The position numbers and the translations under genes were made by a program. Below the pieces are notes generated by a model, which was given only the letters and a program-made list of their open reading frames with translations, had not been told where the DNA came from and did not search any database. From contig UICE01000003.1 in assembly GCA_900471815.1 (NCBI GenBank), forward strand, positions 457,558 through 521,557: DNA of 64,000 bases, written 5' to 3'. The stretch is from Hyphomicrobiales bacterium. Lineage in GTDB: Bacteria; Pseudomonadota; Alphaproteobacteria; Rhizobiales; Rhizobiaceae. Positions 47,309 to 56,363 of this stretch are shown here, piece after piece; position 1 is the first letter of the stretch, and each line of letters opens with the position of its first letter.

Positions 47309-48627
47309 CTGGAAATTATAACAGTTTTGGGTTGATCGACAGACGTCAACGTGTGGCTATTCCGCTTGAGCAAGCTCGAGAGCTTTTTGAAAACCAGCGT
47401 TATGACCCGGGCGGTTTTCTGGCGTTTGGCAATGGAAAGTCTTACGGCGACTCCTGCCATAATGATCAAGGAACGCTGATCGATATGCGTGGCAGCGATA
47501 AACTCATTGAGTTTGACGCCAACACTGGTCGTCTGACGGCGCAAGCCGGAATAACGCTTTCCAGCATCATAAGCATCGGAGCAAAGCACGGCTATTTCCT
47601 GCCGGTTACGCCGGGCACGCGCTTTGTAACATTGGGCGGTGCGATAGCCAACGACGTCCACGGCAAAAATCATCACCGACGTGGAACATTTGGCTGTCAT
47701 GTTGAGCGCTTTGAGCTTCTCAAGTCAGATGGTTCCACGATCACATGCTCGCCCGAAACGAATTCCCGGCTTTTCGAGGCCACAATCGGTGGTCTGGGCC
47801 TGACTGGCGTCATTCTTGCTGCGACAGTTCAGCTTATGAAGGTCGGGTCTCTGGATGTCCTTGAACGTATCCGTCCCTTTAGGAGTTTGGGAGAATATTT
47901 CAGCCTTGCCGTTCAGGCCGATGCGGACAATGAATATTCTGTAGCCTGGGTTGATCAGCTGGCATCTGGTGCTGATGCTGGGAGAGGCGTCCTCATAAGT
48001 GGTAATCATGCTGACAATGGCAATTTCGCGGTGAGTACAAAACCCGGCCGGTTGAATGTACCATTCGACCTCCCGATCTCCGCGTTGAATTACCCCAGCC
48101 TAAAGCTGTTCAATGCCGCTTATTATAATCTGAAGGGCCGCCAACAGAAGTTACATCTGAGCGGCTATCAGGACTTCTTTTATCCGCTTGATCAGGTTTT
48201 AAATTGGAACAGGCTGTACGGCAAAGCCGGTCTCTTTCAGCATCAAAGTGTCATTCCTGAAGCCGCGGCACCATCCGTAATACCAAACATGCTAAAAGCC
48301 ACGCGCGATGCCGGGCAAAGCTCTTTTCTCACGGTGCTGAAAAGGTTCGGTGATATTCAATCCCCTGGAATCCTTTCCTTTCCTCAAGCGGGCTACACTC
48401 TCACCGTGGATTTCCCCAATCGCGGTCGCCGCACGCTTGGCTTGCTGGCTGAACTTGACCGGATGACAATTGCCAGTGGGGGGCGGGTCAATCCTTATAA
48501 GGACCAACGAATGAGCGCTGCGGTTTTCAAAGCCAGCTTTCCGCGCTGGAAGGAACTTGATCAGGAGCGGGACCCAGAAATCAATTCGAACTTTTGGCAG
48601 CGAACTGCCTTGGCTGGAGCAATGTGA
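47305..48627 (+). CDS. DprE1-like FAD oxidoreductase
   Basis: A 440-residue FAD-binding-4 oxidase. GNGKSYGDSCHNDQGTLIDM and GGAIANDVHGKNHHRRGTFG match the FAD region of DprE1, which oxidises C2 of decaprenylphosphoryl-ribose. The C-terminal GYTLTVDFP has Thr (about residue 367) where I recall the M. tuberculosis enzyme having Cys387, the residue attacked by benzothiazinones; the Lys in PYKDQR (K399) is kept. The GTG start overlaps the previous stop (GTGA). It very likely acts on the product of the HAD-UbiA fusion. Confidence 0.88.
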   Translation: MTGNYNSFGLIDRRQRVAIPLEQARELFENQRYDPGGFLAFGNGKSYGDSCHNDQGTLIDMRGSDKLIEFDANTGRLTAQAGITLSSIISIGAKHGYFLPVTPGTRFVTLGGAIANDVHGKNHHRRGTFGCHVERFELLKSDGSTITCSPETNSRLFEATIGGLGLTGVILAATVQLMKVGSLDVLERIRPFRSLGEYFSLAVQADADNEYSVAWVDQLASGADAGRGVLISGNHADNGNFAVSTKPGRLNVPFDLPISALNYPSLKLFNAAYYNLKGRQQKLHLSGYQDFFYPLDQVLNWNRLYGKAGLFQHQSVIPEAAAPSVIPNMLKATRDAGQSSFLTVLKRFGDIQSPGILSFPQAGYTLTVDFPNRGRRTLGLLAELDRMTIASGGRVNPYKDQRMSAAVFKASFPRWKELDQERDPEINSNFWQRTALAGAM

Positions 48628-48689
48628 TGAAAGCATCAAACTTTAATAATGTGCTTGGTGTGTTCTCAAGACAGGATTGTTATCGATCG

Positions 48690-48707
48690 GGGGACATAAG
48701 GGGACAT
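48690..48707 (+). repeat. tandem GGGGACAT repeat at the flippase ribosome site
   Basis: GGGGACAT occurs at 48690-48697 and again at 48700-48707, ten bases apart. The second copy is the Shine-Dalgarno sequence of the ATG at 48712. Two ribosome-site copies in register could be a standby site or a binding element. Confidence 0.45.
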
Positions 48708-48711
48708 TTCA

Positions 48712-49140
48712 ATGACTAAGTATATCCCGTTCATTCTGTTTACGGTGATGACAAACGCGGCTGCCCAGGTCCTGCTAAAATATGGAATGATAAGCTTGGG
48801 ACCAATCAGCTTCAGTGCCGACACAATTATCCAACGCGTCTTTCAGATTGTATTCAATCCGTGGGTATTTGCCGGGCTTTTCATGTTTGTCATTTCCATG
48901 GCGTCCCATCTCTTTGTGCTTTCAAAGGTTGATCTTTCCTACGCTTATCCATTTCTAAGCCTTGCTTACGTCGTCGTGGCGGTCATCGCCTGGGCGCTGT
49001 TCAAGGAAGAGCTTGGAGCATACAAGCTTGCGGGAATTGCATTTATTATGGTGGGCACAATCCTTATCGCACAAGGCGGGCACGAGAGCGGATCGGCACT
49101 GGATGCTGAGAAATCGTCAACGCTAAACACACCATCATAA
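48712..49140 (+). CDS. small EamA/ArnE-like membrane transporter (lipid-sugar flippase candidate)
   Basis: A 142-residue inner-membrane protein with four helices, of the small multidrug resistance/EamA superfamily. The N-terminal AAQVLLKYG and the central VDLSYAYPFLSLAYVVVAV are typical of ArnE/ArnF, which flip undecaprenyl-phosphate-aminoarabinose to the periplasm. A polar tail of about 25 residues follows. Between a DprE1-like enzyme and sugar-modifying genes it is likely to flip a polyprenyl-phosphosugar. A single small protein would act as a homodimer. Confidence 0.82.
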   Translation: MTKYIPFILFTVMTNAAAQVLLKYGMISLGPISFSADTIIQRVFQIVFNPWVFAGLFMFVISMASHLFVLSKVDLSYAYPFLSLAYVVVAVIAWALFKEELGAYKLAGIAFIMVGTILIAQGGHESGSALDAEKSSTLNTPS

Positions 49141-49153
49141 GTGGAACCGAGGC

Positions 49154-50149
49154 ATGAGACATATTATTTTTGGTGGTGACGGGTTTGTCGGGCGGCATCT
49201 CGCACCAAAGCTTGCGGCAGAAGGCGAAGAGGTGCTTGTCGCTGATATCGTTAAGAGCAGTCTGCCACATTACGGCGACGTCCAGTTCGTGCAATGCGAT
49301 GTCACAGACACCAGTGCAATTGCCAACGTCGGAATTAAAGCTGATGACATGGTGTACAACCTGTCAGCGAAAATGCTGTCGCCGTTACAGGTCAGGGCAA
49401 AGCGACATGATTTCTTTTTCCCCGTAAACTACTACGGGACCGAAAATATCATCAAGGCTTTGGATAAGGCTGGCGCCAACAAGCTGGTGCACTACACGAC
49501 GGATATGATTTACGGCCATACATATGTTTGGCCACAAACCGAGGAACATCCGGCTGCTCCACTTGGCGAATACGGATTGTCAAAGTGGAAGACAGAGGAA
49601 CTGGCGACCGAGTGGCGCAAGCGTGGGATGAACATCTCCTTGTTTCGGCCCCGCTTGATTATCGGTCCCGGGCGGCTTGGTATCCTGGAAAAGCTCTTCA
49701 AGCTGGTGGATTACAATCTGCCTGTCCCAATGATCGGTTCTGGCAAAAACCCTTATCAGTTCATTTCCGTGTTTGATTGCGCGGATGCGGCCTATGCAGG
49801 TTGGAAGGCAGGTGTTCCAAACGAAGCTTATAATCTTGGTTCACTCAACCCGCCACCGGTTCGCAAGCTTCTGGGCGATCTTGTGAGGTTCGCTGATTCT
49901 AAATCATTGCTTGTGCCGACACCGGCTTGGGCAGTGAAACGCACGCTGGATTTTTTCGACATGATCAACATGCCCATCATGGATCCCGAGCAATATCTGA
50001 TCGCTGATGAAATGTGCGTGCTTGATGTTTCGAAGGCGGAAAGACAATTGGGTTGGATTCCAAAGCATCGGGACGAGGACATGCTGATTGCGGCCTATAA
50101 AGAATACCGGCTGATCAAAGAAGGCAAAGCGCCAATGGCAGCGCATTAA
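49154..50149 (+). CDS. extended SDR NAD-dependent epimerase/dehydratase
   Basis: A 331-residue extended short-chain dehydrogenase. The NAD motif IFGGDGFVGRHL is at residues 4-15 and the catalytic pair is YGLSK (Tyr near residue 140), with a Thr in YTTDMIYG before it. It would reduce, oxidise or epimerise a nucleotide- or lipid-linked sugar. It lies 13 bp after the flippase gene and 12 bp before the aminotransferase. In mycobacteria a classical SDR, DprE2, reduces the keto product of DprE1; this could be a functional substitute, though it belongs to a different SDR class. Confidence 0.85.
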   Translation: MRHIIFGGDGFVGRHLAPKLAAEGEEVLVADIVKSSLPHYGDVQFVQCDVTDTSAIANVGIKADDMVYNLSAKMLSPLQVRAKRHDFFFPVNYYGTENIIKALDKAGANKLVHYTTDMIYGHTYVWPQTEEHPAAPLGEYGLSKWKTEELATEWRKRGMNISLFRPRLIIGPGRLGILEKLFKLVDYNLPVPMIGSGKNPYQFISVFDCADAAYAGWKAGVPNEAYNLGSLNPPPVRKLLGDLVRFADSKSLLVPTPAWAVKRTLDFFDMINMPIMDPEQYLIADEMCVLDVSKAERQLGWIPKHRDEDMLIAAYKEYRLIKEGKAPMAAH

Positions 50150-50161
50150 CGGGGAATGGCG

Positions 50162-51598
50162 ATGAGTAACGTTCAAGAAATGACAAAAGCCGATACGTCG
50201 GTTATCCGGCCGAACCTGTTGTCAGTCGATGATGCCAAGGCAATGACTTTGCCACGCATGACAGAAATCTTCACAAAGCATCTCAATCCGGGACAACTTC
50301 ACTTCATGAAGTTGCTTGGCTTTCACAAGATCAAGATCGAACGGGCTGAGGGGATGTATTATTACGATCAGAACGGGCGAGCGATCCTCGATTTTTTCGG
50401 AGGATTCGGATCGCTTGCATTCGGTCACAACCACCCGAAGATCGTGGAAGCACGCAAAAAATTTCAAGATGAGAAGCGGCAGGAAATTGCAATCGCCTTC
50501 ATGTCGCAATATGCCAGCGCGCTCGCTCATAATCTGGCAGCATGTTCGCCCGGCGATCTGGATATGGTATTTCTGGGCTCGTCTGGCTCTGAAGCGATGG
50601 AAGCGGCCATCAAGGTTGCCGAGCGTGCGGCAGGCCCAAAGAAACCCAAGATTGTTTATGCCGAAAACTCGTTTCACGGCAAGACCAAGGGCGTCCTGTC
50701 TATTACGGACGGTTCGCTTTACCGTGGCGAATTCAAGCTGGTTGACAATACGATCCGCGTGCCCTTCGGCGATATCAATGCCGTAGAAAATGCTTTCAAG
50801 TCGGATCCAGAGATTGGCGTCATTGTTCTGGAGACGATTCAGGGCGGCGGCGGCATTATTCAGGCTCCGAACGAATATTGGCAAAAACTACGGGCGCTTT
50901 GCGATCAATATGGCGTACTTTGGGTTGCCGACGAAGTTCAGTGTGGTTTTGGCCGATCCGGCAAATTCTATGCTTTTGAACATGCCGGCGTGGTTCCGGA
51001 TGTCACCGCATTGGCCAAGTCGCTGGGTGGAGGCAAGGCGGCGGTCGGGGCGATGATCGCCCGGCGCGATGTCTATATGAAAGCCTATGGCACGCCGAAG
51101 ACCGCTATGATCCATGCCATGGCCACTTTCGGAGGTATCGGGGAAGCATGCGTAACTTCGATCGAAGCGATAAATATTCTCTACGATGATAATCTGATCG
51201 CCAATTCAGCAGCGACGGGCGCTTATCTCCTGAGTAAGCTTGAAGAGCTGAAAGCAAAGCATCCAGCTATGATCAAGGATGTGCGCGGCAAGGGCCTTAT
51301 GGTTGGCCTGGAGTTCCATGACTTCTCCAAAACCGTTCCCATGGTGTTGCGTCCGGTATTGGCCGTACTCGATGATAAACTTAAAGGTTCGCTTCCTGGC
51401 TTTATTGGAAGTCATTTACTTCGCGACCATGGCGTGCTGGTTGCCTTCACCGAGTACAATCGCAATGTTGTCCGACTGGAACCTCCATTGATCTGTGAGC
51501 GCGAACATGTCGATGAATTCATCAAGGCGCTGGATGAGGTTCTTTCGCGTGGGATTGTGCGGATTGTGAAGGATTTCGTGAAAGCCCAAGTAAAATAG
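50162..51598 (+). CDS. class III PLP-dependent aminotransferase
   Basis: A 478-residue aminotransferase of the ornithine/putrescine type. The PLP phosphate loop is GSSGSEAMEAA (near residue 138), the ring Asp is in VADEVQCGFGRSG (about residue 260) and the Schiff-base Lys in ALAKSLGGGKA (about 285). Members usually act on terminal amino groups or aldehydes. ATG 50162 has GGGGA 6 bp upstream; an ATG at 50156 is also in frame. It ends the operon before a terminator. Its inclusion suggests an amino sugar or amino-alkyl product. Confidence 0.9.
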   Translation: MSNVQEMTKADTSVIRPNLLSVDDAKAMTLPRMTEIFTKHLNPGQLHFMKLLGFHKIKIERAEGMYYYDQNGRAILDFFGGFGSLAFGHNHPKIVEARKKFQDEKRQEIAIAFMSQYASALAHNLAACSPGDLDMVFLGSSGSEAMEAAIKVAERAAGPKKPKIVYAENSFHGKTKGVLSITDGSLYRGEFKLVDNTIRVPFGDINAVENAFKSDPEIGVIVLETIQGGGGIIQAPNEYWQKLRALCDQYGVLWVADEVQCGFGRSGKFYAFEHAGVVPDVTALAKSLGGGKAAVGAMIARRDVYMKAYGTPKTAMIHAMATFGGIGEACVTSIEAINILYDDNLIANSAATGAYLLSKLEELKAKHPAMIKDVRGKGLMVGLEFHDFSKTVPMVLRPVLAVLDDKLKGSLPGFIGSHLLRDHGVLVAFTEYNRNVVRLEPPLICEREHVDEFIKALDEVLSRGIVRIVKDFVKAQVK

Positions 51599-51621
51599 CC
51601 GCCGCGATAATTCTTTTAGGG

Positions 51622-51645
51622 AAGCCGGCTTTGTCCGGCTTTTTC
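51622..51645 (+). terminator. intrinsic terminator of the polyprenyl-sugar operon
   Basis: AAGCCGG (51622-51628) pairs with CCGGCTT (51635-51641) around CTTTGT, with a T-run to 51644. It closes the five-gene operon and separates it from the convergent membrane protein gene. Confidence 0.88.
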
Positions 51646-53372
51646 TATTGGGTTGGTAACCTTATTCCTGATCTGAGCAAGAGATCCCAACACTCGTTGA
51701 GTTTGATGATTGTCCGATCGTCCAGCGCTTTGGCGTAGATGTCTTGTAGATGACGCCGCGCTGTTGTTGTCGGGCAAGTCGGCCGCAGCACACCGTCTGT
51801 GGCGCGCACAGAAGCTTCTACCAACGGCGTGAGCGTCCCGACTGTGCGGAATGGATCTGCACCAATTTGAATATGCCGCGTGGCATCCCGATCCAATATC
51901 CAGGGAAATGGATCAGTGAAATCAAGGTTCATCAAGCTATTTAGACGTATATTGTTTGTAGTCTCAAATTGCTTGATGGCTTTAACCGCATGGTCGACCG
52001 ATAAAAGCCAGTACATCTGATAGTCAAGCTCGGCATAGAACCGCCAGCTGGGCAATTGCCCTTCATCAGCTAGCTGCTGATAGGACTTCACGTTTTGCGT
52101 ATAATGGTCTTCCAGCAGTAGAGCTCGGTCCATTATATCTGCACGCGTCGAAACCAGTCCCATTGTTTTTAATTCGGATACTGGGGCAGGGATATAATTG
52201 GGGGCAACGGCGACAAAACGCAAAGTGCCGTGGATGACCTTCGTTATCGTGGGAATGGCAGTGAAAGCGATAAGGCAAAAGATGATTAGCCGTTTTTTTT
52301 CGTCAAATGCCGTCGACTTGTAAATTATCGCCAGCAAAACCGGCCAAAGGAAGATAAACTCCTGGCTGCCCGTGTTTTGCGTCTCAAGGAATGTCCCTGC
52401 AACCATTAAGATGCTGACCCATAGCCAATCCCGGTCGAGAAAAGACCTGCTTTTCTGCAACATTGTTGTTTGGGAATGGCCGCGCCAATCAAGCCAAAAC
52501 AAAAAGATGATCAGACCGGCTGCAGCAATTATAACGTCGAGTTTATTCGAAAAGACCGTCAGAAAACGTGAAATCAATAGTCCTTCGTTCAAACTGACCA
52601 GCGCAATGATGTTTGCGATATAGGATGAGACCATTCCGTTATTGAGCTCAAGTCCCGCTAAGACAATCATGAAAACCGCGAGTGCCAGAATTACATGGCG
52701 TAGCAGGAAACGGCCTGTAAGTACGGCAAAAAGGCCAATCATTCCCCCCGCAAGAAATCCCGTGATCTTCGTGAAAAAAAGCGCAAGCATCGCCAGCGCC
52801 GCAATAATTGCTAAGGCGCGACCTCTAGGCAAAAATATAAGCGCGCTTGTTAAGATGTAGAGAAATAAAGAGGTGTGGCGATTGTAGATGCCAAACCCAC
52901 TCACGCCTGGATAGGAATGAAAGGCTTGGGTATTCATAGGACAAAGCGCAAAAATCAGAAAAGGTATTAGGATAGCCATCGCTAATTTGCGATTGTCTTT
53001 ATGTACCACGGCAATAACTGCCGCCATCAGCGGTATTGCTGATATCAGGACAGACCATTGTGCCAGCAATGTCGGTTGCCCAGAGGGAAAAAGCGTTTGC
53101 AACCAATAAAACTGATAATATTCCATAGCGCCGACGGGGGCTTGAAAATCGACGGCGGGAATTTGTCCGAGCTTCAACCGCTGTGCTGCGTCCAGATATA
53201 TGTAGGTATCCCAGTACATCGGGCCGATGGGAATAATGAGCGGTAAGCTCAGTAGAACGCAGAAAACCAGTGCAGTTAGAAACAGCAAACTCAATGGCGA
53301 AAAAAACCACGTAACCGATTGTTTCCTGCCCGTTGTCAAATCCACCATTTGCTTTCGCTTCAGCTCGTTCAC
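51645..53372 (-). CDS. GT-C-like integral membrane glycosyltransferase candidate
   Basis: A 575-residue protein with about eleven membrane helices up to residue 370 and a C-terminal soluble domain of about 200 residues. The first periplasmic loop, just after helix 1, reads YWDTYIYLDAAQRLKLGQIP, with acidic residues where GT-C enzymes (PMT, ArnT, arabinosyltransferases) keep their catalytic Asp. GT-C enzymes take sugars from polyprenyl-phosphate donors on the periplasmic side. It converges on the operon that appears to make such a donor, so a role as the user of that donor is plausible. I cannot name the acceptor. Confidence 0.65.
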   Translation of the reverse strand: MNELKRKQMVDLTTGRKQSVTWFFSPLSLLFLTALVFCVLLSLPLIIPIGPMYWDTYIYLDAAQRLKLGQIPAVDFQAPVGAMEYYQFYWLQTLFPSGQPTLLAQWSVLISAIPLMAAVIAVVHKDNRKLAMAILIPFLIFALCPMNTQAFHSYPGVSGFGIYNRHTSLFLYILTSALIFLPRGRALAIIAALAMLALFFTKITGFLAGGMIGLFAVLTGRFLLRHVILALAVFMIVLAGLELNNGMVSSYIANIIALVSLNEGLLISRFLTVFSNKLDVIIAAAGLIIFLFWLDWRGHSQTTMLQKSRSFLDRDWLWVSILMVAGTFLETQNTGSQEFIFLWPVLLAIIYKSTAFDEKKRLIIFCLIAFTAIPTITKVIHGTLRFVAVAPNYIPAPVSELKTMGLVSTRADIMDRALLLEDHYTQNVKSYQQLADEGQLPSWRFYAELDYQMYWLLSVDHAVKAIKQFETTNNIRLNSLMNLDFTDPFPWILDRDATRHIQIGADPFRTVGTLTPLVEASVRATDGVLRPTCPTTTARRHLQDIYAKALDDRTIIKLNECWDLLLRSGIRLPTQ

Positions 53373-53726
53373 TTTTTACAATTGATGATCAGGATCGCGT
53401 CAATTTTGCCCGGCAGCTTTGTCGCAAAGGCTTGCAAATGGATCACGGTCCCTTCGCCTTTGCTCATCTTGTCCAAACGAAAAAGCGTTGTACCATTTCA
53501 CCGGGACTAACAGCTTATGACCCTACCCTTCAGTTCTCCATATTGCGTTAAATTGTAAGGCTGATCTTCAAGTTTTTTAGTTAAGGCAGGCAGTGTTTAC
53601 TATGCGTCGCGCCATGTTTTGGGCATGTCGCAAACAGGCCTTAGCAATAGACACGCAGAACGGCATAGTGCAAAAAATCATAGATGCCGTTCGAACCCCT
53701 CGATCGATACCAAAGGATGTTTAGAA
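53373..53726. promoter_or_regulatory. divergent intergenic region with a TGTCGCA motif
   Basis: These 354 bp separate the membrane glycosyltransferase gene from the dimethylglycine dehydrogenase-like gene and should carry promoters for both. TGTCGCA is found at 53626-53632, near GCGTCGC at 53604-53610. The same heptamer occurs twice upstream of the AraC-type regulator (58255-58261 and 58356-58362). No gene-like frame in this stretch has a convincing ribosome site. Confidence 0.4.
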
Positions 53727-56240
53727 ATGAAAACTGAGGCGCGTGTTGTCGTTATCGGCGGAGGTGTGGTGGGTGTTTCAACACTTTATCACTTGGCCAA
53801 AAAAGGCTGGAGCGACGTTGTCCTGATCGAACGGAAAGAACTGACTTCCGGGTCCACTTGGCATGCGGCTGGCCTGCTTCCGCTCTTTAACATGAGCTAT
53901 TCAGTAGGCCAAATCCACAAGTACTCAGTAAAATTCTATCAGGAGCTGCAGGAAGAAACCGGTATGAATGTCGGTTTTACCAATTGCAGCAATATTCGTC
54001 TTGCCCGTACCAAGGATCGCTGGGACGAGTACATGTATTATGCCGGTGTCGCTGAGACGATCGGAGTGCCGGTGAAGCTACTGACACCGGATCAGGTAAA
54101 GGAAATTTGGCCTCTCGCGGAGATGGACGGAATTTTAGGTGCGATTCAGCATCCCGAAGATGGATATATTCAACCGGCTGATCTGACACAGGCGCTTGCC
54201 AAAGGCGCACGCGATCGCGGTGCAACGATTTATCGTTATACAACTGTGCTCGGCATCGAACAGTTGCCGTCCGATAAATGGCTGGTAAAGACCGATAAAG
54301 GCGATATCACCGCGGATCACGTTGTGTCCGCCACCGGTAATTTTGCTCGAAAGACCGGCAAAATGGTGGGGCTCGATGTGCCGGTTATTCCGGTCGAGCA
54401 CCAATACATTGTTACAGAGCCTCATCCTGCTATCGTTGAACGCAAAGCAAAAGGCTTGCCGGAGATGGGCGTTCTGCGCGAAAGTGATAGTTCCTGGTAT
54501 ATGCGCGAAGAAAATGGCGGGCTTTTGCTTGGGCCATATGAGCGCGGCGCTCCGGTCTGCTATGTCGATGGACCTTCAGATGGCAGCGAATACGAGCTTT
54601 TCCAGGAAGATTTGGACAGGCTCGAGCCTTACATTGAAACAGCCATTGCGCGGGTTCCCGCCTTTGGCGAAGTTGGCATCAAGAAGGTCTATAATGGTGC
54701 TATTGCTTATACGCCAGATGGTTCGCCGATCATTGGACCTGCGCCTCGCCTGAAAAATTTCTGGCTCAATGAAGGTCATTCCTTTGGCGTGACTGCGGCT
54801 GGCGGCGCTGGCTGGCAGTTGGCAGAATGGATTGTGGAAGGCGAACCCTCGATCGATATGATGGGCGTCGATCCAAGACGCTTTGGACCCTACGCAACTG
54901 AGGGTTACCTCAAAGAAAAGAACGAAGAGGCCTATGCGGAAGTCTTCTCGGTTCATTATCCGGATGAAGAACGCGGTGCAGCGCGCCCCTTGAAGCGCTC
55001 GCCAACATATGAGCGCCAGAAGGAATTGGGTGCTGTGTTCGGGACTGTCTATGGTTGGGAACGCGCCAACTGGTTTGCACCGATAGAATATGAACTGGAC
55101 GTCGCAAAGCTGGACAAGCCGGACGTCCTGATGAATCACAATCATCCCAAGCCGGTAAACGGCAAAGTGAAGGAATTGTGGTCATTTCGCCGTTCGAATT
55201 ACTTCGAACATGTTGGCCTCGAGATCAAGAACGTTACCAGCAATGTCGGCCTGCTCGATATGTCGGCGTTCGCTAAAATGGAAGTGTCGGGTCCTGGTGC
55301 ACGCCAATGGCTTGATTCAATTCTGGCGAACCGCATCCCCAAAAAACAGGGACGCATCGCACTTTGCCATCTTCTGACGAAGCAGGGTGGCGTTCGCTCT
55401 GAGTTCACGGTCTATGAGTGGGTGCCTGGCAAATTCTATTTGGTCTCTGCCGGGGCATATGAGAACCACGATCATGATTATCTCTATAAGCTATTGCCGA
55501 CCGATGGCTCAGTATCGCTACGTCCCATCACGTCGACCTATGGGGTTTTGGTTCTTGCTGGACCAAACAGCCGCAAGGTGCTTCAGAAGCTGACACGTGC
55601 AGATCTTTCCAATGAAGCATTCCCTTGGCTGTCCGGTAAAGAAATAAGCGTAGGCACTGCGACTGCTCATGCCCTCCGAGTTAATTTCGTCGGCGAGCTC
55701 GGATGGGAATTGCATCACCCCATCGAACAGCAGAGCGCCATATACGAAATGTTGCTTGAAGCCGGCGCAGAGTTTGGCATCAAGCCATTTGGCATCCGTG
55801 CCATGACTGCAATGGCCGTTGAGAAGTCCTACCGTCTCATCCCACGCGAACTATCCATTGAGTATAATGCCTTTGAAAGTGGACTTGACCGGTTTGTTCA
55901 TCCGAACAAGGGTGACTTTATTGGTCGCGACGCTGTCGTGAAGGCACGTGAAGACGGCTTGAAATGGAACTTCGTTACCTTGGAGGTGCATGTACCTGGC
56001 GTATCCGATGTCGACGCAAGGGGCAGCGAACCAATTTACTCCAAAGGCGAACTCGTTGGACGTGCAACTCACGGTACTTACGGCTGGCGCTTAGGTAAAA
56101 GTCTTGCGCTGGCAATGGTAAAGCCGGAATACTCGGCTTTGGGTACAGAACTCGAAATCAAGATTCTCGGTAAGACTCACAAGGCCACGGTCATTCCGGA
56201 ATCACCTTTCGACACTGAAAATGAACGACTGAAGGCTTAA
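53727..56240 (+). CDS. dimethylglycine/sarcosine dehydrogenase-like flavoprotein with GcvT domain
   Basis: An 837-residue enzyme. The FAD motif VVVIGGGVVGVSTLYHL is at residues 7-23, and GSTWHAAGLL places His46 where related dehydrogenases attach FAD covalently. From about residue 440 the GcvT-like and glycine-cleavage C-terminal domains bind folate and receive the methyl carbon. It demethylates dimethylglycine, sarcosine or a close relative to feed one-carbon metabolism. ATG 53727 follows AAAGGATG; a frame open to 53619 is ignored. It is a single-gene unit with a strong terminator. Confidence 0.92.
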   Translation: MKTEARVVVIGGGVVGVSTLYHLAKKGWSDVVLIERKELTSGSTWHAAGLLPLFNMSYSVGQIHKYSVKFYQELQEETGMNVGFTNCSNIRLARTKDRWDEYMYYAGVAETIGVPVKLLTPDQVKEIWPLAEMDGILGAIQHPEDGYIQPADLTQALAKGARDRGATIYRYTTVLGIEQLPSDKWLVKTDKGDITADHVVSATGNFARKTGKMVGLDVPVIPVEHQYIVTEPHPAIVERKAKGLPEMGVLRESDSSWYMREENGGLLLGPYERGAPVCYVDGPSDGSEYELFQEDLDRLEPYIETAIARVPAFGEVGIKKVYNGAIAYTPDGSPIIGPAPRLKNFWLNEGHSFGVTAAGGAGWQLAEWIVEGEPSIDMMGVDPRRFGPYATEGYLKEKNEEAYAEVFSVHYPDEERGAARPLKRSPTYERQKELGAVFGTVYGWERANWFAPIEYELDVAKLDKPDVLMNHNHPKPVNGKVKELWSFRRSNYFEHVGLEIKNVTSNVGLLDMSAFAKMEVSGPGARQWLDSILANRIPKKQGRIALCHLLTKQGGVRSEFTVYEWVPGKFYLVSAGAYENHDHDYLYKLLPTDGSVSLRPITSTYGVLVLAGPNSRKVLQKLTRADLSNEAFPWLSGKEISVGTATAHALRVNFVGELGWELHHPIEQQSAIYEMLLEAGAEFGIKPFGIRAMTAMAVEKSYRLIPRELSIEYNAFESGLDRFVHPNKGDFIGRDAVVKAREDGLKWNFVTLEVHVPGVSDVDARGSEPIYSKGELVGRATHGTYGWRLGKSLALAMVKPEYSALGTELEIKILGKTHKATVIPESPFDTENERLKA

Positions 56241-56258
56241 TAACCTTCGTTGAAAAAT

Positions 56259-56290
56259 AAAAATGGCGCCGTTTGGCGCCATTTTTCTTT
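56259..56290 (+). terminator. intrinsic terminator of the dimethylglycine dehydrogenase-like gene
   Basis: A perfect 12-bp stem (56259-56270 with 56275-56286) closed by GTTT, A-rich on the left and T-rich on the right. It can work in both directions. Confidence 0.92.
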
Positions 56291-56363
56291 TGTGTTCATT
56301 CAACTGCGCGTGAACAAGTACAAACCCGCTTTGCGTTATTTCATTTTGCGGTACACTTTCCAT

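Noticed and set aside
53619-53726. Longer dimethylglycine dehydrogenase-like protein starting at 53619
   Set aside because: The added 36 residues have no family match and the FAD motif follows ATG 53727, which has a ribosome site.
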